From Leptoclinus maculatus (taxonomy: Eukaryota; Chordata; Actinopteri; Perciformes; Stichaeidae), in contig JAVDOI010000006.1 of the NCBI GenBank assembly GCA_032191485.1, forward strand, positions 11,899,850-11,963,849: a stretch of 64,000 nucleotides of DNA, in the 5' to 3' direction. Both the position numbers and the translations under genes were made by a program. Below are positions 35,916 to 51,300 of this stretch, in pieces. Every line of letters begins with the position of its first letter. Within the stretch, counting starts at the first letter, position 1. Below the pieces are notes generated by a model, which did no database searches, was not told the origin of the DNA, and saw only the letters and a list, made by a program, of their open reading frames with translations.

Positions 35916-37187
35916 TGTCTCATGAACTGTGAGTGAGTGTTTCTGATGGATTTCATATTAACATCTTAAATCCATGTTCACAAGTGACTGAAAAGGTGGA
36001 GAAGATCTGTCTGTGACAAGCTGCCACCAGAAGAGGGCAGGCTTTAGAAACAGTTTATGTTGTGGTTCAAAGCATCAAGAGCTGTGTCTACATTTCATAA
36101 ATCAAAGTAGTGGCTAATTTATCTGTTTGACCCTCTTTATCATCTCAAAAAAACACACTCAACATTGTTTTATCGATAGCAGTGGGGTCGGTGGGACCCC
36201 CAAACAAGCGAGGAAGTAAAGCCAATCTCAACAAAACTCACGGGTTAAAAGGGAAATGCCAGTATTTTTCAAACTGGCTGTGTCCTTAAAGTGGGCTGTT
36301 TTTAGTCCAAGAAATAAATAACAAATTTGCCCACCAGAATTTTTTTCAGGCAGAGTAGAGTTTACTGTTAGAAAACACCTTTTCAGACCAACATGAGAAA
36401 CTGTGGGACATGCAACTGTTTTTAAATTAAACAGCTTTTAAAAAACTGTTTGGAATGAAGCATTGAAACACATCCAAACAAATTCATAGAATTTCCTGGT
36501 CTGTGGGACGGCTGTTTGGAATAATGGCCCCAGTATTTCGGGAATCTTAACTATGGCCATGTCTTGTAATTTTTCTGGCTATTTTTTTTAATCATTTTGC
36601 AACTTTCAGAGTATGTTTGATTGTAGCAACCACGGGTTTCAGTCATACTTTATTCCCCATCAGTCTGCTGAAATAACATTTACTGTATGTAGAAAAGCAC
36701 ATTTGGGTCAAGTAGACTTAGTTCCTGTTTACCTGTTGCTGCTTATAATTTGTAAGACACACTCGAGGAACACGTTCATCATAATAACAGATTCCTGACA
36801 TGCTGAATGTTCCATTCTGTGTGTGTGCGTGTGCGTGCGTGTGTGTGTGTGTGTGTGTGTGTGTTCTTTGCTACTTTTATATTGAGAATAAAAGTGCAGA
36901 GAGTACAGACTGACCACTTGTGATGTTTACAATCTTTTTGTGTGTCCCTGAAATTCTTCTGCTCCTCAGCAGGCTGTTTCTGTGAGGACATTTTCCTTTC
37001 AGAATGACTTCCTGGTAGTGGTCAAATATTAACCATTTGTTTTGAACGCTCTTTTTACATTTCAAATAACTGACTGGAAAAGAAGTAGATGACTCTTTCT
37101 GGTGAACTGGAGACATTTTCTTGTCAGATGTATAATTCTATGGAATTTAACCTGTTTAGATGGAGAAGTTTGTATTGCTAGTGTGTG

Positions 37188-37219
<32 letters not shown>

Positions 37220-39107
37220 ACAGAGAGACCGGGGCTGCAGGCAGAGCCAGTTTCTACAGAGCAGTTCAGCTGGCTCCCCCACTCTTACAGGCGAACGATG
37301 TTTGCATGAAGCTTGAGTGACAAACTGACACGATGACATGAGATAAGATGGCTGGCTTCAAGAAGAGCACTTCCTGCTGTGCAACTTGACTTGGTTTATA
37401 ATACTCACATGTCAAGAGATTAGCTGATGCTGTTAACTCGTTAAATTAGTCCGAAGTACATCAGTAAGATCATGCAGCAATAGAATGATACAGCAATAAA
37501 AACAATCTTATATTAGGGCACCAGCAAAAAGGAGTGGAGGGGTCAAAGCCCGATCGTTAAGACAACAGATGTATGAAATGCTGCTGAGGATCAACAGTGA
37601 CAGAGTGACTTATACAAAGGAGCAGGAGGAGAACAGATATTTTTTAATTTGTTGTCTTTTTTAGAGGACAGTGCTAGAAGCGGTGTATTTCTTTTCTTCA
37701 GGGCGGTACAAATGGTCCATTCTTTGTTGTTTGGTTATGAGGGGAATGAGGAAGTGACTCACCTGTTCTTACGCATATTCACAGTGATTGAGCACAACAA
37801 TGTGTAGAGTTAAAATTATGTGCACACAATGTTCATTAAATGTATGACAAATGCAGAATAAAGGGGGAAATGTCACCCCTGCACAGCTTCACCCACACTG
37901 CTGTGCAGGTTATTCTGCACATCGAGTCTAAGAATCAGTGCAGTTTTTTGAGAACAAATGTCGTACTTTGTCACAGGTTTCCAAGTGCCTGGTCTTTTCA
38001 GATGCTGGTACCAAAAATCATGCTCATGATAAGACATGCCTCTTTCTGAGCTCAAAGTGCAGTGTAATCACAATGTTCCTGGTTTGATTGTGACCTTTGT
38101 TGGAGATCATCCCACTTAATCTCCGTCCACATCGCCCATCTTAACGGTCAAACTTTTAAATAAAGGCAAAATGCTCCACCATCACATTAAGCTCTGCTGT
38201 GTAAATGGACACAATGACTATCTTGGTGGGACTGTACAACCTACAAACTGCAGTTATAGGTTGTACAAAGTTGCAGTTTTTTGGGGTATTTTCCCTGTAC
38301 TTTTGTACATTTGGAAAATGTACTTCTAAATTATTTCCCTCCTCTTGGTTTTTTTCTGGATTGTCCCAGAACTCAACTTAAAATAAAATGAGATATGAGT
38401 GTTTGTTGTCTTTGTCTTGTCTTTACTGCAGACCCCCTGTGCACTATAACATCCAAAGCCTTCCTCATCCAAACTATTTGGCCTTGCATGAACATCTAAA
38501 GAATGATTCATATTTTTATTTTACAAAATAGGCCCTACAAACTGTTTCCATACACAATATTGATCAATAAACCTAAATCAACTATAGGAAAAACATTCTT
38601 GAAGACTGACACCTGCCCCTGAATGCATCCATTCATGTGTTTCATGGCCAAAAAGCATCGTCATTTCCCTGGATGTGGAAGAAGGAAACTCAGCTACTGA
38701 ATCTTCCAGGTTGTGTAAGTGCCGTGAAAGCAGGCCCTCCCACTTAAATCAGTGCCAGAGAAACAGACGGTCCCACCGCTCATTGGCTCTGCGCTGAGCT
38801 CCAATCATTGAGCTGTAGTGATTCCTCTCACACGAGATGAAGCGGACAGCTCGTAAAGTTGGCTCAGTTAAATGTCAAACAGAGAAAACACCAACAGGTT
38901 TTCACTATAGGGTGGATTTACGTCTTCATTTGAATACTAGAAGAAAGCGAAGGAAAGGAATAAGAAAGACGATTGTTGTTTCTGAATGGACTCTATCGGA
39001 ATAAAAGGACCGAGCACGATTTTCGATGCGAAAAGGACAAACGTCTTCTTATTAATGTGATGGAAATGTTTGTTTAAAACGTCACCAGCTTGGACATTTG
39101 AGTGAGG
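35916..39107. promoter_or_regulatory. Spacer and erbb3 upstream region
   Basis: No gene recognised. It has two (GT)n microsatellites (36,818-36,864 and 37,191-37,219) and a small hairpin at 38,234. The last few hundred bases before 39,108 should hold the erbb3 promoter and 5' UTR; ccaatcattg occurs at about 38,801, but I see no clear TATA box. Confidence 0.45.
38234..38266. repeat. Small perfect inverted repeat
   Basis: gtacaaccta (38234-38243) and its exact complement taggttgtac (38257-38266) are separated by 13 bases. The 10-bp stem is too short for a microRNA precursor. Confidence 0.85.
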
Positions 39108-39208
39108 ATGACCGCCCTAATGAGGAAGGTGCAACAGGTGCTGTGCGTCCTGTTGCCGTTTGCTCTCCAACTCTGCAGCGCGCAGACACAAGGAGGTGGG
39201 CTCACAAA

Positions 39209-39307
<99 letters not shown>

Positions 39308-42300
39308 AACTTTTCTGTACAGCATCATCCTTTTTTTTATTCTCAAATTTCCCAGAATATATTTGACAAATCCCTCCGAACACCTGGATTAGAGTTGCTC
39401 TCTAGCCTGCTGACAAAACACCTGTCCTACCTCACAAACCACACACGAGAACCTGTTCCGCACACGTACAACTTGTTTGCTGTGAGTCACCCGCACCTCT
39501 CCCACGACTCTGTGTGGGCTTTATCATGTTTGACTCAATTGTTTCAAGGCTTTGCGACAGAGGAGCCCAACCTTACACCGCCTGTTGACTGACAACCACA
39601 GTCAGCCCAAAAGAGATTTCCTTTAAAATGAAGAAATAAAATGCTCTCTGTAAAAGTGTAAATCTCCTTTAGAGTATTCTGATTTACTAGTTAAGTAAAA
39701 GTATACTACATTATAAAAAAATAAATAATAATAATCAAAAGTCGAAAGTGCATACTTAGCAGTTTGCAAAGGAGCAAAACCTCACAATTGAGAGGCTGCA
39801 ACTTAGTAATGTTTTGTTGCCAACAATGACTCAAATAAATAGCTAAATAACAAGTGTAATATACTTCCCTCTGAAATATAGTGAAGTAGAAAGTAACATA
39901 AGATGGAAATCCTCCATTACGCCAAGATTGCACTTTAATAAAGATCTCCATTAAATGTATTGACCTGATGTGTTTGAGGCAGAGAGAGAGGTGTTGTGAT
40001 TTGAATCCCAGCAAGACTTTGTGAACTTTGACCTCGTGCTCTTGTTGCATCACCTGGCTGCAGGTGAATCGAGTGGTGCTCTGATTCAGGGTGCTCTGAT
40101 TCAGAGAAGAGCTATGTGAACATGAGATCATCGATGCTTAGGCTGATGCTCAGGTGACAAAGCCTCTGGCACCTGAAGTAAAAACAGTATTATAAAAAAA
40201 TACAGTTTGATCACATGAGAAGGAAGATTTGATTGTTTGTAAGAGGTTCTGTACTGTAATGGATGCTGTAAATGCGTTCTGAAATCCATAACAAAGCATA
40301 AAACACACTAAACGTTAACTTGGTGTGTAGTTAATGTTTCACTAAACATTTTTATATTGAAGAGGAGCATTGATGCAAACCTTGATTGAAACATTTGCTT
40401 GTTCAGAATTAGTAATGTCCATAAACTAATGACATTTCAGAAGTATATTTTGAGGTTAGAGCAGAATTTTCTCATCAGTCCTGCTATTTAAGCCAGTTGT
40501 TAAACAGGATTTTGTTGTGCAGTAACCATGTAGTGCAGTAACCATGTAGTTATGAAAGAGATTGCTGTTGTTATGTAGATGTAGGTGTACCTTTACGCCA
40601 AACTTTTGATGAACATGTCTGTTGTAATATGAGGTCAATTGGCCAACCATACTAAAATTAAATAACCAATAGTAATATAGTTTTTTTGTGTGTGTTTGGG
40701 GGCACTCGTGGTGTCTTTTTAGGTTAAACATCAAAGCCAGTTGTAATTTTAGATCCTCACTGCACTTTTCTGCAAGAATCAATTGTTTGATTATTAAGTA
40801 AAAATGCTTTTCAAAACACACAAACACACATTTATTCAAACATGTTCACGTTGTAAATAAACAACACAGGTATAGCTCATTTGTAGCACTTTCATTTTCA
40901 AATACAGTTTTTGTGCCAACAGGAATTTCATTTTTATTCTAAAAATATTATCATGACAAAATAGTGCATATGTCATGTCTCAGGGTTTAAATGTGTGATG
41001 TCTCAGAGGGGGCTCATGTATCAGTGTAAAATTAGATTTCATATCTTTTAAGAAAACAACAACAGGTGGTGCCTCTTTAAAGTGCTTCTGTACATTTACA
41101 GGTGTGACATCCAAATAACCGACCCGTCAAAAAGCAAATATGCTGCCGCTCCTGTTAGCAAAGCATGATGTTAAGTAACTCTCTGTGTCTGCCTCAGTCT
41201 GTTCATCAAAGTCTGAGCGATCCTGCATGTTGGGAACACAAAAAATAAATCTTTCTGTTCATTTGGCTGTGAAACCATGAAATTAAATAGTTCATGTGCT
41301 CAGGTGTCTTTGTGTTTGCGAGTGTGTGTGTGTGTGTGCACGCTCACATGTGAGGTATGCAGTAATCTCTGGCACATTCTGTGCCAAGTTTCTGTTTACC
41401 TCAGCCATCGTCTCAACCGCTTTATTGAGCTTGTTTATCTCCTCCTCCCTCTTTTCTTTTCTTTCTCTCCCTCTCTTCTTTCTGAAAAAAAAAACAGCTG
41501 AACCTGATCCGTGTTGTGTTTTCGTCATGCGTTGGGTTACACTTTAGTGCCGAGGACAATGAGTCCATTTTGCTTTGAGTTCATGTGCTGTATATGATAG
41601 TTAGTGATGGAATAAGTAGGAAGGCAGACATGCAGTGTCTGAAAAGAGTGAGGAGACACACAGAGCGTGAAGTGTCAGTACAGACAGCAAGAGGCTTCTT
41701 GATGCACTAAGACACACTCTTTCAAAACAGGGCCATTGTGTGCATGTGCGTGTGTATTAACTCTGAACCCTCCACCCCATTCCTTTTTTCTCCATCATCC
41801 ATCTGCCAACACTGAAAGTCCTCCTTTGACAGAAAAAAACCCACTCAGCCTGTTGAGATTCCCGGCTTCTACAGCCAGAGCGCGTGCATCGTCTGTATGT
41901 TTTGTAACACACTGTATTGCATGTGTGCACACCGGTTTGTCCCCCTCTGTAGTGGGTTGTGCTTGAACTGTATGCATACTGTACATACTGTGGCGTGTGG
42001 AAGGTTCTTGAACATATCAGCGCAGATGTTCTCGAGTATTTCCCAGCAGGCAATTCAAAGGGTGTAGAGTCAACAGCAGCAAGTCATCCACTGATAGCTT
42101 AAGGTGGGGTTGATAAAAAAGCTTCACCCTTGAGCAGCTCATAAACTGACATCATTTCAATTGAATGGCTTTTAATGAGCAAAAGTTTCTGAAAGCTTGT
42201 TAGTCATTGCAACCCATTGTGATAACCCTGACATGAAGCAAACTGGGGCATCTAATATAAAGAAATGGCCTATGCTACAGCATGCATAGCGAATGTTAAA

Positions 42301-45300
42301 GAGATAATGTCATGTGTCATTAGAGGCGTGCTCCAGTGATTTCAGTTGTGTCAAGTCGATTGACTTGCGAGAAACAGATTTATAAAGATATGGTCACAAC
42401 TGAGGCTGAGATAGCCCAACACACTTCTCTTAATGCAACTCATTAGTCTTTAGTTATGCTGTATGTATGTTATATAAAGACCATTATTTTGAGTTGTTTC
42501 TGACAGCTACGATGTCTCCTGTTGGTGAAAAGAACAGAGAATTGACAACAAACTGATAGGAAATATCTGCAAAGCCACCATAGCTGTTATATCTAAATCA
42601 TATATTAAAGGAATAGTTGTTGAACTATTTCTCACACACTTTATTCAACCAATTTAAAGGAGCTATACACTGTTTGTATCAGGGTTCCCTTGTTAAGACA
42701 CAATTAACTATATGATACAGTGCGTGGAAATTGCTTAATTTTGAATATTGGTGTGATGTGATTACAAGACTTTTGGAATAATGCAGTCAAGCCCCCAAAT
42801 CAGAATAACTGTTTTTCTGTTGTTCCCATTCTTTTTGACTTGGCATGAATGCACCATTTGACCCTGTCTGCCGAGTAAATGCTAAGATGGTTCAAACTCC
42901 ATGCCCCCAGTTTGAAACACTTTCTGTTATAGAAGTTTAGTCCTCTTAAATCCAGATCACCCATACAGGCTTATTTTCTTAGACTTTAAAAAGCTCCCTC
43001 CAGAGACACAACAGACATTATACTAGTACTCCTCCTTACAAGTGAACTCATCTTAGTGTGTAAAATCAGTGGGGATTCTCTTTAAAGGGTCAGTTCACCC
43101 AAATCACACAAACACATATCTTCCACTTCCCACTAGCTACACTGACACAACACGTGTACACATTATTAAGATATCTACCTCTGAGCCTCCTGCCTCCACT
43201 CCCACAACACTGAACATGAATTGTTACATTTAAAGAAGTCAAAATCAGCTCGTCGTCCGAGGAACAATGTTCTGATTATTCTTGATAATCCACAGACGCC
43301 ACTATTATGAATAAGACGTTATTTCTGGAAAGAAAGCCATGAGTAAAATAAACAAAATTCCATTCACTACAGGACTTTCCTAGTTAAAAAACTAAATTAT
43401 TTGCACGACTAGACACCATGCAATGTGTGTTTTGTGATTTGAGTGAACTGACCCTTTAGTGTAATTGGTACAGAGCCAGTTCCTCTGAACGCGATGTTCT
43501 CAGTAACACAATAAGGTGACTCTTATCAGGACTTTATGGACGTAGGACATGCTCGTTGCATGCATCTCTCTCTCTCTCTCTCCCCTCTCTCTCTCTCTCT
43601 CTCACACAAACACTGTGCTTTGACTCCCCTGCTTTGCCTTGTGAGGTTAATAATCATCAGCCCTTTATGCCCTTGCTGATCCTGTTGTTGTACTGGGCTC
43701 CATTTTGACTCCATTGTCAGTAGAAGGAATGTGTTTTCGAGTGTTGAGCGTGTAACAGGTGCGTGACCTGAGTGTAGCAAAAACATTCCTTAAGTCTTTA
43801 ATGAGTACAACAAAATCAATAACAAGTCAACAGGAGTTCACTGGTTCATGATTATGCTTTGACTGAAATAAAAGGTTTCAGTTCCCCCGAATAACAAAAC
43901 AAATTCACTATTGCTTCTAGTGATATCCAGTTACTATACAGTTTTATTTTCTCCTGTTTTGAGACATTAGCCATTGAGATGTCTGCCCCCATCCCCAGTG
44001 AAATGAAGGTGGGATTTTGTTTGTGTTGCACAAAGAATTAGAGATTACCTTATTTATCTAAAAAAAAAGAAATCCAGAAACAGTGTCCTAATTACTCTGG
44101 ATAATCCACACACCTTGCTGTTTCATTGGATACTTTGAACTACTGTCTAAAGAAGAAATAGTCCCTGGATGAAAGCTGTTGACACTGTATTCTTATTATC
44201 CAGAATGAACATGACAGTATTTCTTGGGAGATATGTTGCTGTTGATTTTTAAAATTTAGATTTTCCAATCCTGGGAGCACTAAATGAAATTTCATATCAC
44301 AAAATCTTGACAACTAAAACCAAAATCCCGTATGACTGTTGAACATAATGTGCTGCTGTAAAAGCCTCTATTCTCTGGGAAGAGATTTTGGAGCCCGGTT
44401 GCAGTGATTCGCTTTCATTCAACCACAAGAGCATAAGTGAGGTCAGGGATCGATGTTGAGCGATAAAGCCTGGCACGCAGTCGGGTTTCATCCCAAAGGT
44501 GCTGGATGGGTGAAGGCCAGTCAAGCTCTTCCATACCAAACTGGGAAGACTATTTCTTTATGGACCTTGCTGCAGGAAGTCATTGTCATATTGAAACATA
44601 TCTTACCCTTGGAAATGCGCTATTATATCAAAAAACATTGTATGCTGAAGCTTTAAGAGTTAAGTTGAACTGAGGAGACTAGACTATTGAAAAACAACCC
44701 CAGACTAAAAGCACGTGGACATATTGCATTTGCACAATGTGTACGTTATCCAGTACGTGTTTGTATTTTTAGTCAAAGTACGTGACATTGAGAACAACAC
44801 TCGTGTTTAATTCTCTGTCCTCTCTATCCTTCCTTCTCTCTCTCTGCTGTTTCTCTCCTGTCTGACATTTGAATAGCAAAGCAGCCTTCAAGTGACGCTG
44901 AATGGCTGAACTCCCACAGACCATAAACAAGGCCTTGTATGTTTGTCTCAGAGAAGGACATGCCCCGTGTACAATCCTCAGCTTGTTTCACACTGTTACA
45001 GTACATTCATTGATATTGTGCGAGCAGAGAACACAGTGGTGGTATCAAGCATACACTGTTCCCTCATACATTATTTAACAGACTACTTTTGGGATACAAT
45101 TGCGTAAACATCAGTGAAAGTTTTTCTTTTTGACTTTAGTGATACCCTTTCTTCTCATTAGGCAAAGATAGATAGATATACTAATAAACTACTGATGACT
45201 ACTGTCTTTAAAATGCAATGAATGAAAGAATGTTTGGATACAGCTGTTGTTATTCTACAATTTTCTTCTTGACAACAAATCCCACTACTGTTCTTATCGA

Positions 45301-48300
45301 GACATGAAGCAAGCCAATACAACATGGTGTGCAGGATTTTAGGTTATTAACATGGTTACAAATGGCAAAGGTCTCTTGAATGATATTTTCTTAATGCTTT
45401 GACAAAACCAAGAACTTCAGGGTTCACTTTGGCTCTTTTTATAAAATACTGCAGTGCACTGTAGTTTAAATAAAGTTTATATTTGTTGAGGACATTTTCA
45501 GTTGTGGATGAACACATGTTTGGGGCTTGTGAGTATTTACAGCAGTGTGTAGGATCAGCTGAATGATTTTTGGACAGTGGTTGAGGAGTAAGCCAGACGA
45601 GGCCTTGGATAAACAAACAGTTGTGAAAAGGATCAATTCATTTTTTAGTTTTTGGTCTTTTCATGGGATCTAAACATATTGACATCAACGAGAGTTTGTT
45701 CTTTGCTTTTGCAGTGGTCATTTGTTCCGGCACCAAAAACAGTCTGAGCACGACAGGAAACTCCGAGATCCAGTACAACCTGATGAGGGACATGTACACC
45801 GGCTGTGAGATTGTGATGGGCAACCTTGAGATTACAATGATGGATCACACCAGAGACTTCTCCTTCCTGAAGGTGAGGCTTTGAACACATGGAGTCATTA
45901 CCTCGGTACTACTTCCACAGAGCAACTGTGGATGTGTCATTGAGAAAAACTGCATGGTAACCATTCTAGACATGGATATGGATTAACTGATGCCAAATCT
46001 TTGTCACTGTCTGTGGTCTCAGATGCACAGTGAGCTCATTTATGTCCTTTTCTAAATCAATCACAGTCATGGTGATTAATGAGAACACAAGTAAAACCCA
46101 CCTCTGCTGCCAGCGTGTTGTGACTGATAACAATCACTATGACTAACAAAATCAGAGGAAAGTCAGTGTTCTTCTGAACACCTGTATGTTTTTTAATTCT
46201 CCCCTCTCATTATTTGCTAACCCTGCAGTCTATCAAGGAGGTGACAGGCTACATCTTGATCGCCATCAACGAGTTCAGCCGCCTGCCTATGAACCACCTG
46301 CGTGTCATCAGAGGCACCACGCTGTATGAGGACCAGTACGCTTTGGCTGTGATGATCAACTACCAGAAGGACGGGAAGCACGGCCTGCAAGAACTGGGCC
46401 TGACACATCTCACAGGTACACAGGAAGTCACTCGGTTAGTGTCTTCGAGTGTGGGTGGATGGATAAGGATGTGACACTCGGTAACTGTTGGAGCTCCCAC
46501 ACCCACACAGTGTAGACACACCTTCACAGTGCACCGGTCGTCGGCGAGCTGCGGTGTGTGTAGTCGCGGTGATGTGAAGTTCCTGGAATGTCTCAACTGC
46601 CAGTGTAACATGAGCTCCAGCACATTATACTGAGTTTGCATGAGCGGTAGTAAAGGATGAGTCATGGGCCCGTTCAGGCTTGCTTTGCTAATTGTCTTTC
46701 CCCATTTATGTGCCTGCCCACAGAGATACTGGAGGGAGGAGTCAAGATCATCCAGAACAAGTACCTGAGCTACGCCCCGCAGGTGAACTGGGCGGACATC
46801 GTGAAGGATGGAACAGCTCATATCATGATTGAGGGCAATGGTCCTGAAAGTGAGTGCGAAGAAGGACACACACAAGCATCACTTACCTTCCATGTTAATG
46901 TCAGACTTTTACCTTTGGTCTGCTTAAAAATGTAAAAATACATCTTCTGATAATACATGTGTATTGTAGAGCCTTGTGACGAAGCATGTGGAGACCTTCA
47001 ATGTTGGGATCCAGGAAATGAATCGTGCCAGATCTGTGAGTGACATTTACTTCCCATGGATCAACTCAGTTTTGTAGTGCAGTAACCATGGTGTCTTTTT
47101 TTTTTCTGAAAACATTGCCCGTATATGGATGTTGTATGGGGGGGCATGGAGGGTCAAATAACTATGAAGAGGTGCCTTAGTTTAAAAGAGTTTGTAACCA
47201 CTGCTGCAATAGATTAACAAATGAACATACCCTCAACTCTCTTTCAGTGACGAAGACTGTGTGCGCCCCTCAGTGTAACAGCCGATGTTTTGGTAGAAAC
47301 CCAAGCGAGTGTTGTCACATTGCGTGTGCCGGAGGCTGCACTGGACCCCTGGATACAAACTGCTTTGTGAGTCTACTACTTCGATAGGCCTATTAACACA
47401 GAAGATATTCTGACACGTCACAGCAGGAAAATCACAGGTGTATAACATGAACTGAATGATGGCTGAATTCAATTTGGTCATGACACACTGGCACATTTCC
47501 GTAGAACAGAGCCATCATTATGTGCTTTTCCTACTATGACTCGTCAAAATGTCTGCTGTGAAAATAGTTTATCATAAATATTTAAAAAACACATCTATAA
47601 GCTGTATTGCTGACGGTGCTGTCTGTATGTGACTTTTTTCAGGCTTGCAGGAACTTCAACAACTCGGGCGCCTGCGTGCCTCTGTGTCCCCAGACCCTCA
47701 TCTACAACAAGCACACATTCAAACTGGAGCCCAATCCCAATGCCAAGTACCAGTATGGCTCCATCTGTGTGGCCCAGTGCCCTGGTGAGTTGACACGCGC
47801 TGCCTTATATGTTCACACGGACTCACAGTTTATATACAGTTGCTGTTCTCAGCATCAATCCACTTTTTATGTTTGTACAACACTTTGTTCAGCATTCAAA
47901 GCTTTTCATAAAGCAGCAGTTGCATTTTTTTGTTTCTTTTTTAAAGCTAACTTTGTGGTGGACGAAAGCTCATGTGTAAGCAATTGCCCGTCTGATAAAA
48001 TGGAGGTGGAGAAAAACGGAGTGAAAAGATGTGAACCCTGTGGCGGCCTCTGTCCAAAAGGTATATTAAATTCAACATAGAAGACAGTTGTTTTATGCAA
48101 CTTAGAGACAAGCGGAGCTAACAGTGTCCCTGGTGATTATATTATATTGTATTATATTATATTATATTATATTACATTACATTACATTACATTACATTAC
48201 ATTACATTACATTACATTACATTACATTACATTACATTATATTATATTATATTATATTATATTATATTATCAGCAGCATGTATAGCTGGTCGAGATGGAG

Positions 48301-51300
48301 CAGTTATTAATTGCTAAATCAACAAGAAAGTATTATATTTGTTGATTTATTTTGTATGTCAAATATGAATCTGCTGTCAAATTAATGTATTTTAATAAAT
48401 ATTTCCCTATAAGATGTGGAGGAGTAGAATAAAGTAGCACAACATGGAACTGATCAAGTAGCTCACAGTTATAAGCACAGTATTTGAGTAAATGTACTTT
48501 TGTTACTTTTGGCTGGTATTTCCAGCACTGTGCTGGTTGGCTCTAACTGACATCATATGTTCTTAACCTTTTCTTCTTCCTCTTCTTCCTCTTCCTCTCA
48601 GCTTGTATAGGCACAGGAGGTCCAACCAGACAGACAGTAGATGCTCTTAACATCGACAGTTTCATAAACTGCACTACGATTCAGGGCAGTCTGAACTTCC
48701 TGGTGACAGGGATCGAAGGGTAAACGCATACGTAGTTGCCATTCATTTAATTAATTAATGACATATGGTATTTAATAGGTTAATAAGTATTTCCATCTGT
48801 GCTTTGTGGATACTCTTTTTGGAACAGGTATTTATTTTTGTATCTTTTCTTCTTCTCTTTTCAAAGTGATGATTACAACGGTGTGCCAGCCCTCGATCCA
48901 GAGAAACTGAAAGTCTTCAACACTGTTAGGGAGATTAGAGGTGTGATGAAACCTTCAATATTCTTTTGATGTCACCTCACCGTGTTTACAGTCTGGTTAA
49001 GCTCTCTGGAATGCATTGTCTTTATTTTCAGACAGCCTCAGTATCCAGTCGTGGCCTGCAAACATGTCTGACCTGTCAGTCTTCTCCAACCTCGAAACAA
49101 TTCAGGGCAGAACACTTTACAAGTGAGTAGTAGTTGTTGTTTTCTCTTTTTGTTCTAACATTGTTTTTGTTTCTCTTGATGACTAAGGTCCTGTTATTAT
49201 CGTGTTGTTTTATCTTTCACTGCATCGCAGACTAAGCATCACTGGCATGAATCTAATGTCTACTATCTCTTTGTTCCCTTGTTATACCTAATTTTTACCC
49301 AATGTAGAGGGCCGAGCTCTAAAAGGTACAGTAAATATTGAACATATGTCCGCCTCTATCCCGCCTCTTCATCTCGGTTTGAAATCATTATTCTTGGTTT
49401 AGATATTATTATATTATATTTTTCTTATATTCTCATATTCGGTACTGGGATTGTGTGATTGAGATGGTGGTGGGTGCAACTCTTTAATGAATTCACAAGG
49501 TTTACTTGCATGCTCTTTCTGATGAAAACTGATTGGCTATTTGGCTGCAAAATGTTGGTATGTGGTGTTGTATTTTATGGAAGCAAATCAATAATTTCAA
49601 CCATACAAGCAACTGAACTCCTCATGGCAAAGTTTAATCACTTCTGACTACTCACATAAAGTAGGAATGTAAATACAAAATTCTTTGTTTTGTAGCTTTA
49701 CATTGAAAAACATTTACTTGTTTCTATGTGGTTTGTATTTCTCCTTGATATTTTCAGTACGTAATTACAAGTTGTGCAATTTCAAAGACACGGACATAGA
49801 GGAACTATTGTTTTTTTGAGGTTCACAAATTCAGACAAACAGAACAGAAATACAACTGCACTGAATTTGAGTCAAGTAAAAAATATTGGACAGGTGAAAT
49901 TCACTCAGGCTACGAAGAATAAGCGATCAAGCCTGAATAAAATCAGACCTGTGTCCGATCAGTGAATGTCCTGTCATTTATATGATTTTGAGAAACTGGA
50001 AAACCCTGGACACTTTAATATTTGAAATGTCTTTGCTTCTTTAGTGATTTAAACAGAATCACAACATTGTCAAATATTAATTTCTTACACAGCATTTATT
50101 TTCTACCTTCTATCTCAGGGGCTACGCTCTTCTGGTAGTGAAGATCCGCTCTTTGACCTCGCTGGGGTTACGCTCGCTGCGAAAAATAAACGGCGGTGGC
50201 GTCTACATCACAGTAAACAGGAAGCTCTGCTACCAATACACCGTTAACTGGACGCGTATCGTGACCAGCGGCTCTCACCTACTGCTACGCCAGAACAGAC
50301 CAGAAAATCAGTGTGGTGAGTGAGGGAGGATCATTTTTTAACCAGCTCATTTGTCAGTGTTTATGATGATACAGTATTGTTTTGTTCTGTTGTGTTTGTA
50401 GTTGATGAGGGCCATGTGTGTGACCCCATGTGCTCCTCTGATGGCTGCTGGGACCAGGGGCCAAACCAGTGTCTGTCCTGTAAGAAGTACAGCAGGGGAG
50501 GAACGTGCGTGCCAGACTGCATGTTCTTAACTGGGTGAGTCTTAACAAAAACAACATTGATATGAATAATGTAATTCCCAGTGTTTGTCTTAACGTGAGT
50601 AATGTTTGCTGTGGCGTTGCTGTCCCAAGGATTTCAATCTTATCTGCAGTCTGTTGAAAGATTTTGAAAGTGATTGACTTTTCACTCTGACTGCAGGGAG
50701 AGGCGGGAGTTTGCTACTCAATCAGGGCAGTGTAAGCCATGCCATCCTGAGTGTAAGGTCCAGGAGGGGAAGCAGACCTGCACAGGCCCGGTATGATTCT
50801 CTCTATTCAGTGAGACAAACAGCAGGCGGAACAGTGATATTCACAAAACAACTTCTCTAATCTCAACAATTCTGTTGTAGTTACTTTGGGTTGGTTGCTG
50901 CCACCTAGTGACATAATTATGCTCCACATTACCACTGGCCTCTGTCTGCTGTGCTTTCGTCTGTCAACTAAACTGTCCCTACGTCTTTTAAGGGAGCGGA
51001 TCAGTGTGTTGCATGTGCCAGCCTGCAGGACGGTCCCCACTGTGTGTCCTTGTGTCCTGAGGGCTTAATGGGAGGGGAGGAAGTTATATTTAAATACCCC
51101 AACAAGCAGGGCAGCTGTGAACCGTGCCACATCAACTGCACCCAAGGGTGAGATATGAGTGAGATATCAGTGAGATATGAGTGAGTTATTTCTATGTGTA
51201 TTCATGTGTTTGTGTTTGATTCAAACTTACCTCTTTCCTGTGTTTATAGGTGCTACGGCCCAGGAATTGGAGACTGTGGGTCTTCACGGTACATTTCCGG

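Noticed and set aside
38234..38266. Inverted repeat as a microRNA hairpin
   Set aside because: The stem is only 10 bp, below microRNA precursor length.
39074..39592. Long Cys/Val and His/Thr open frames
   Set aside because: Translations of the (CA)n repeat.
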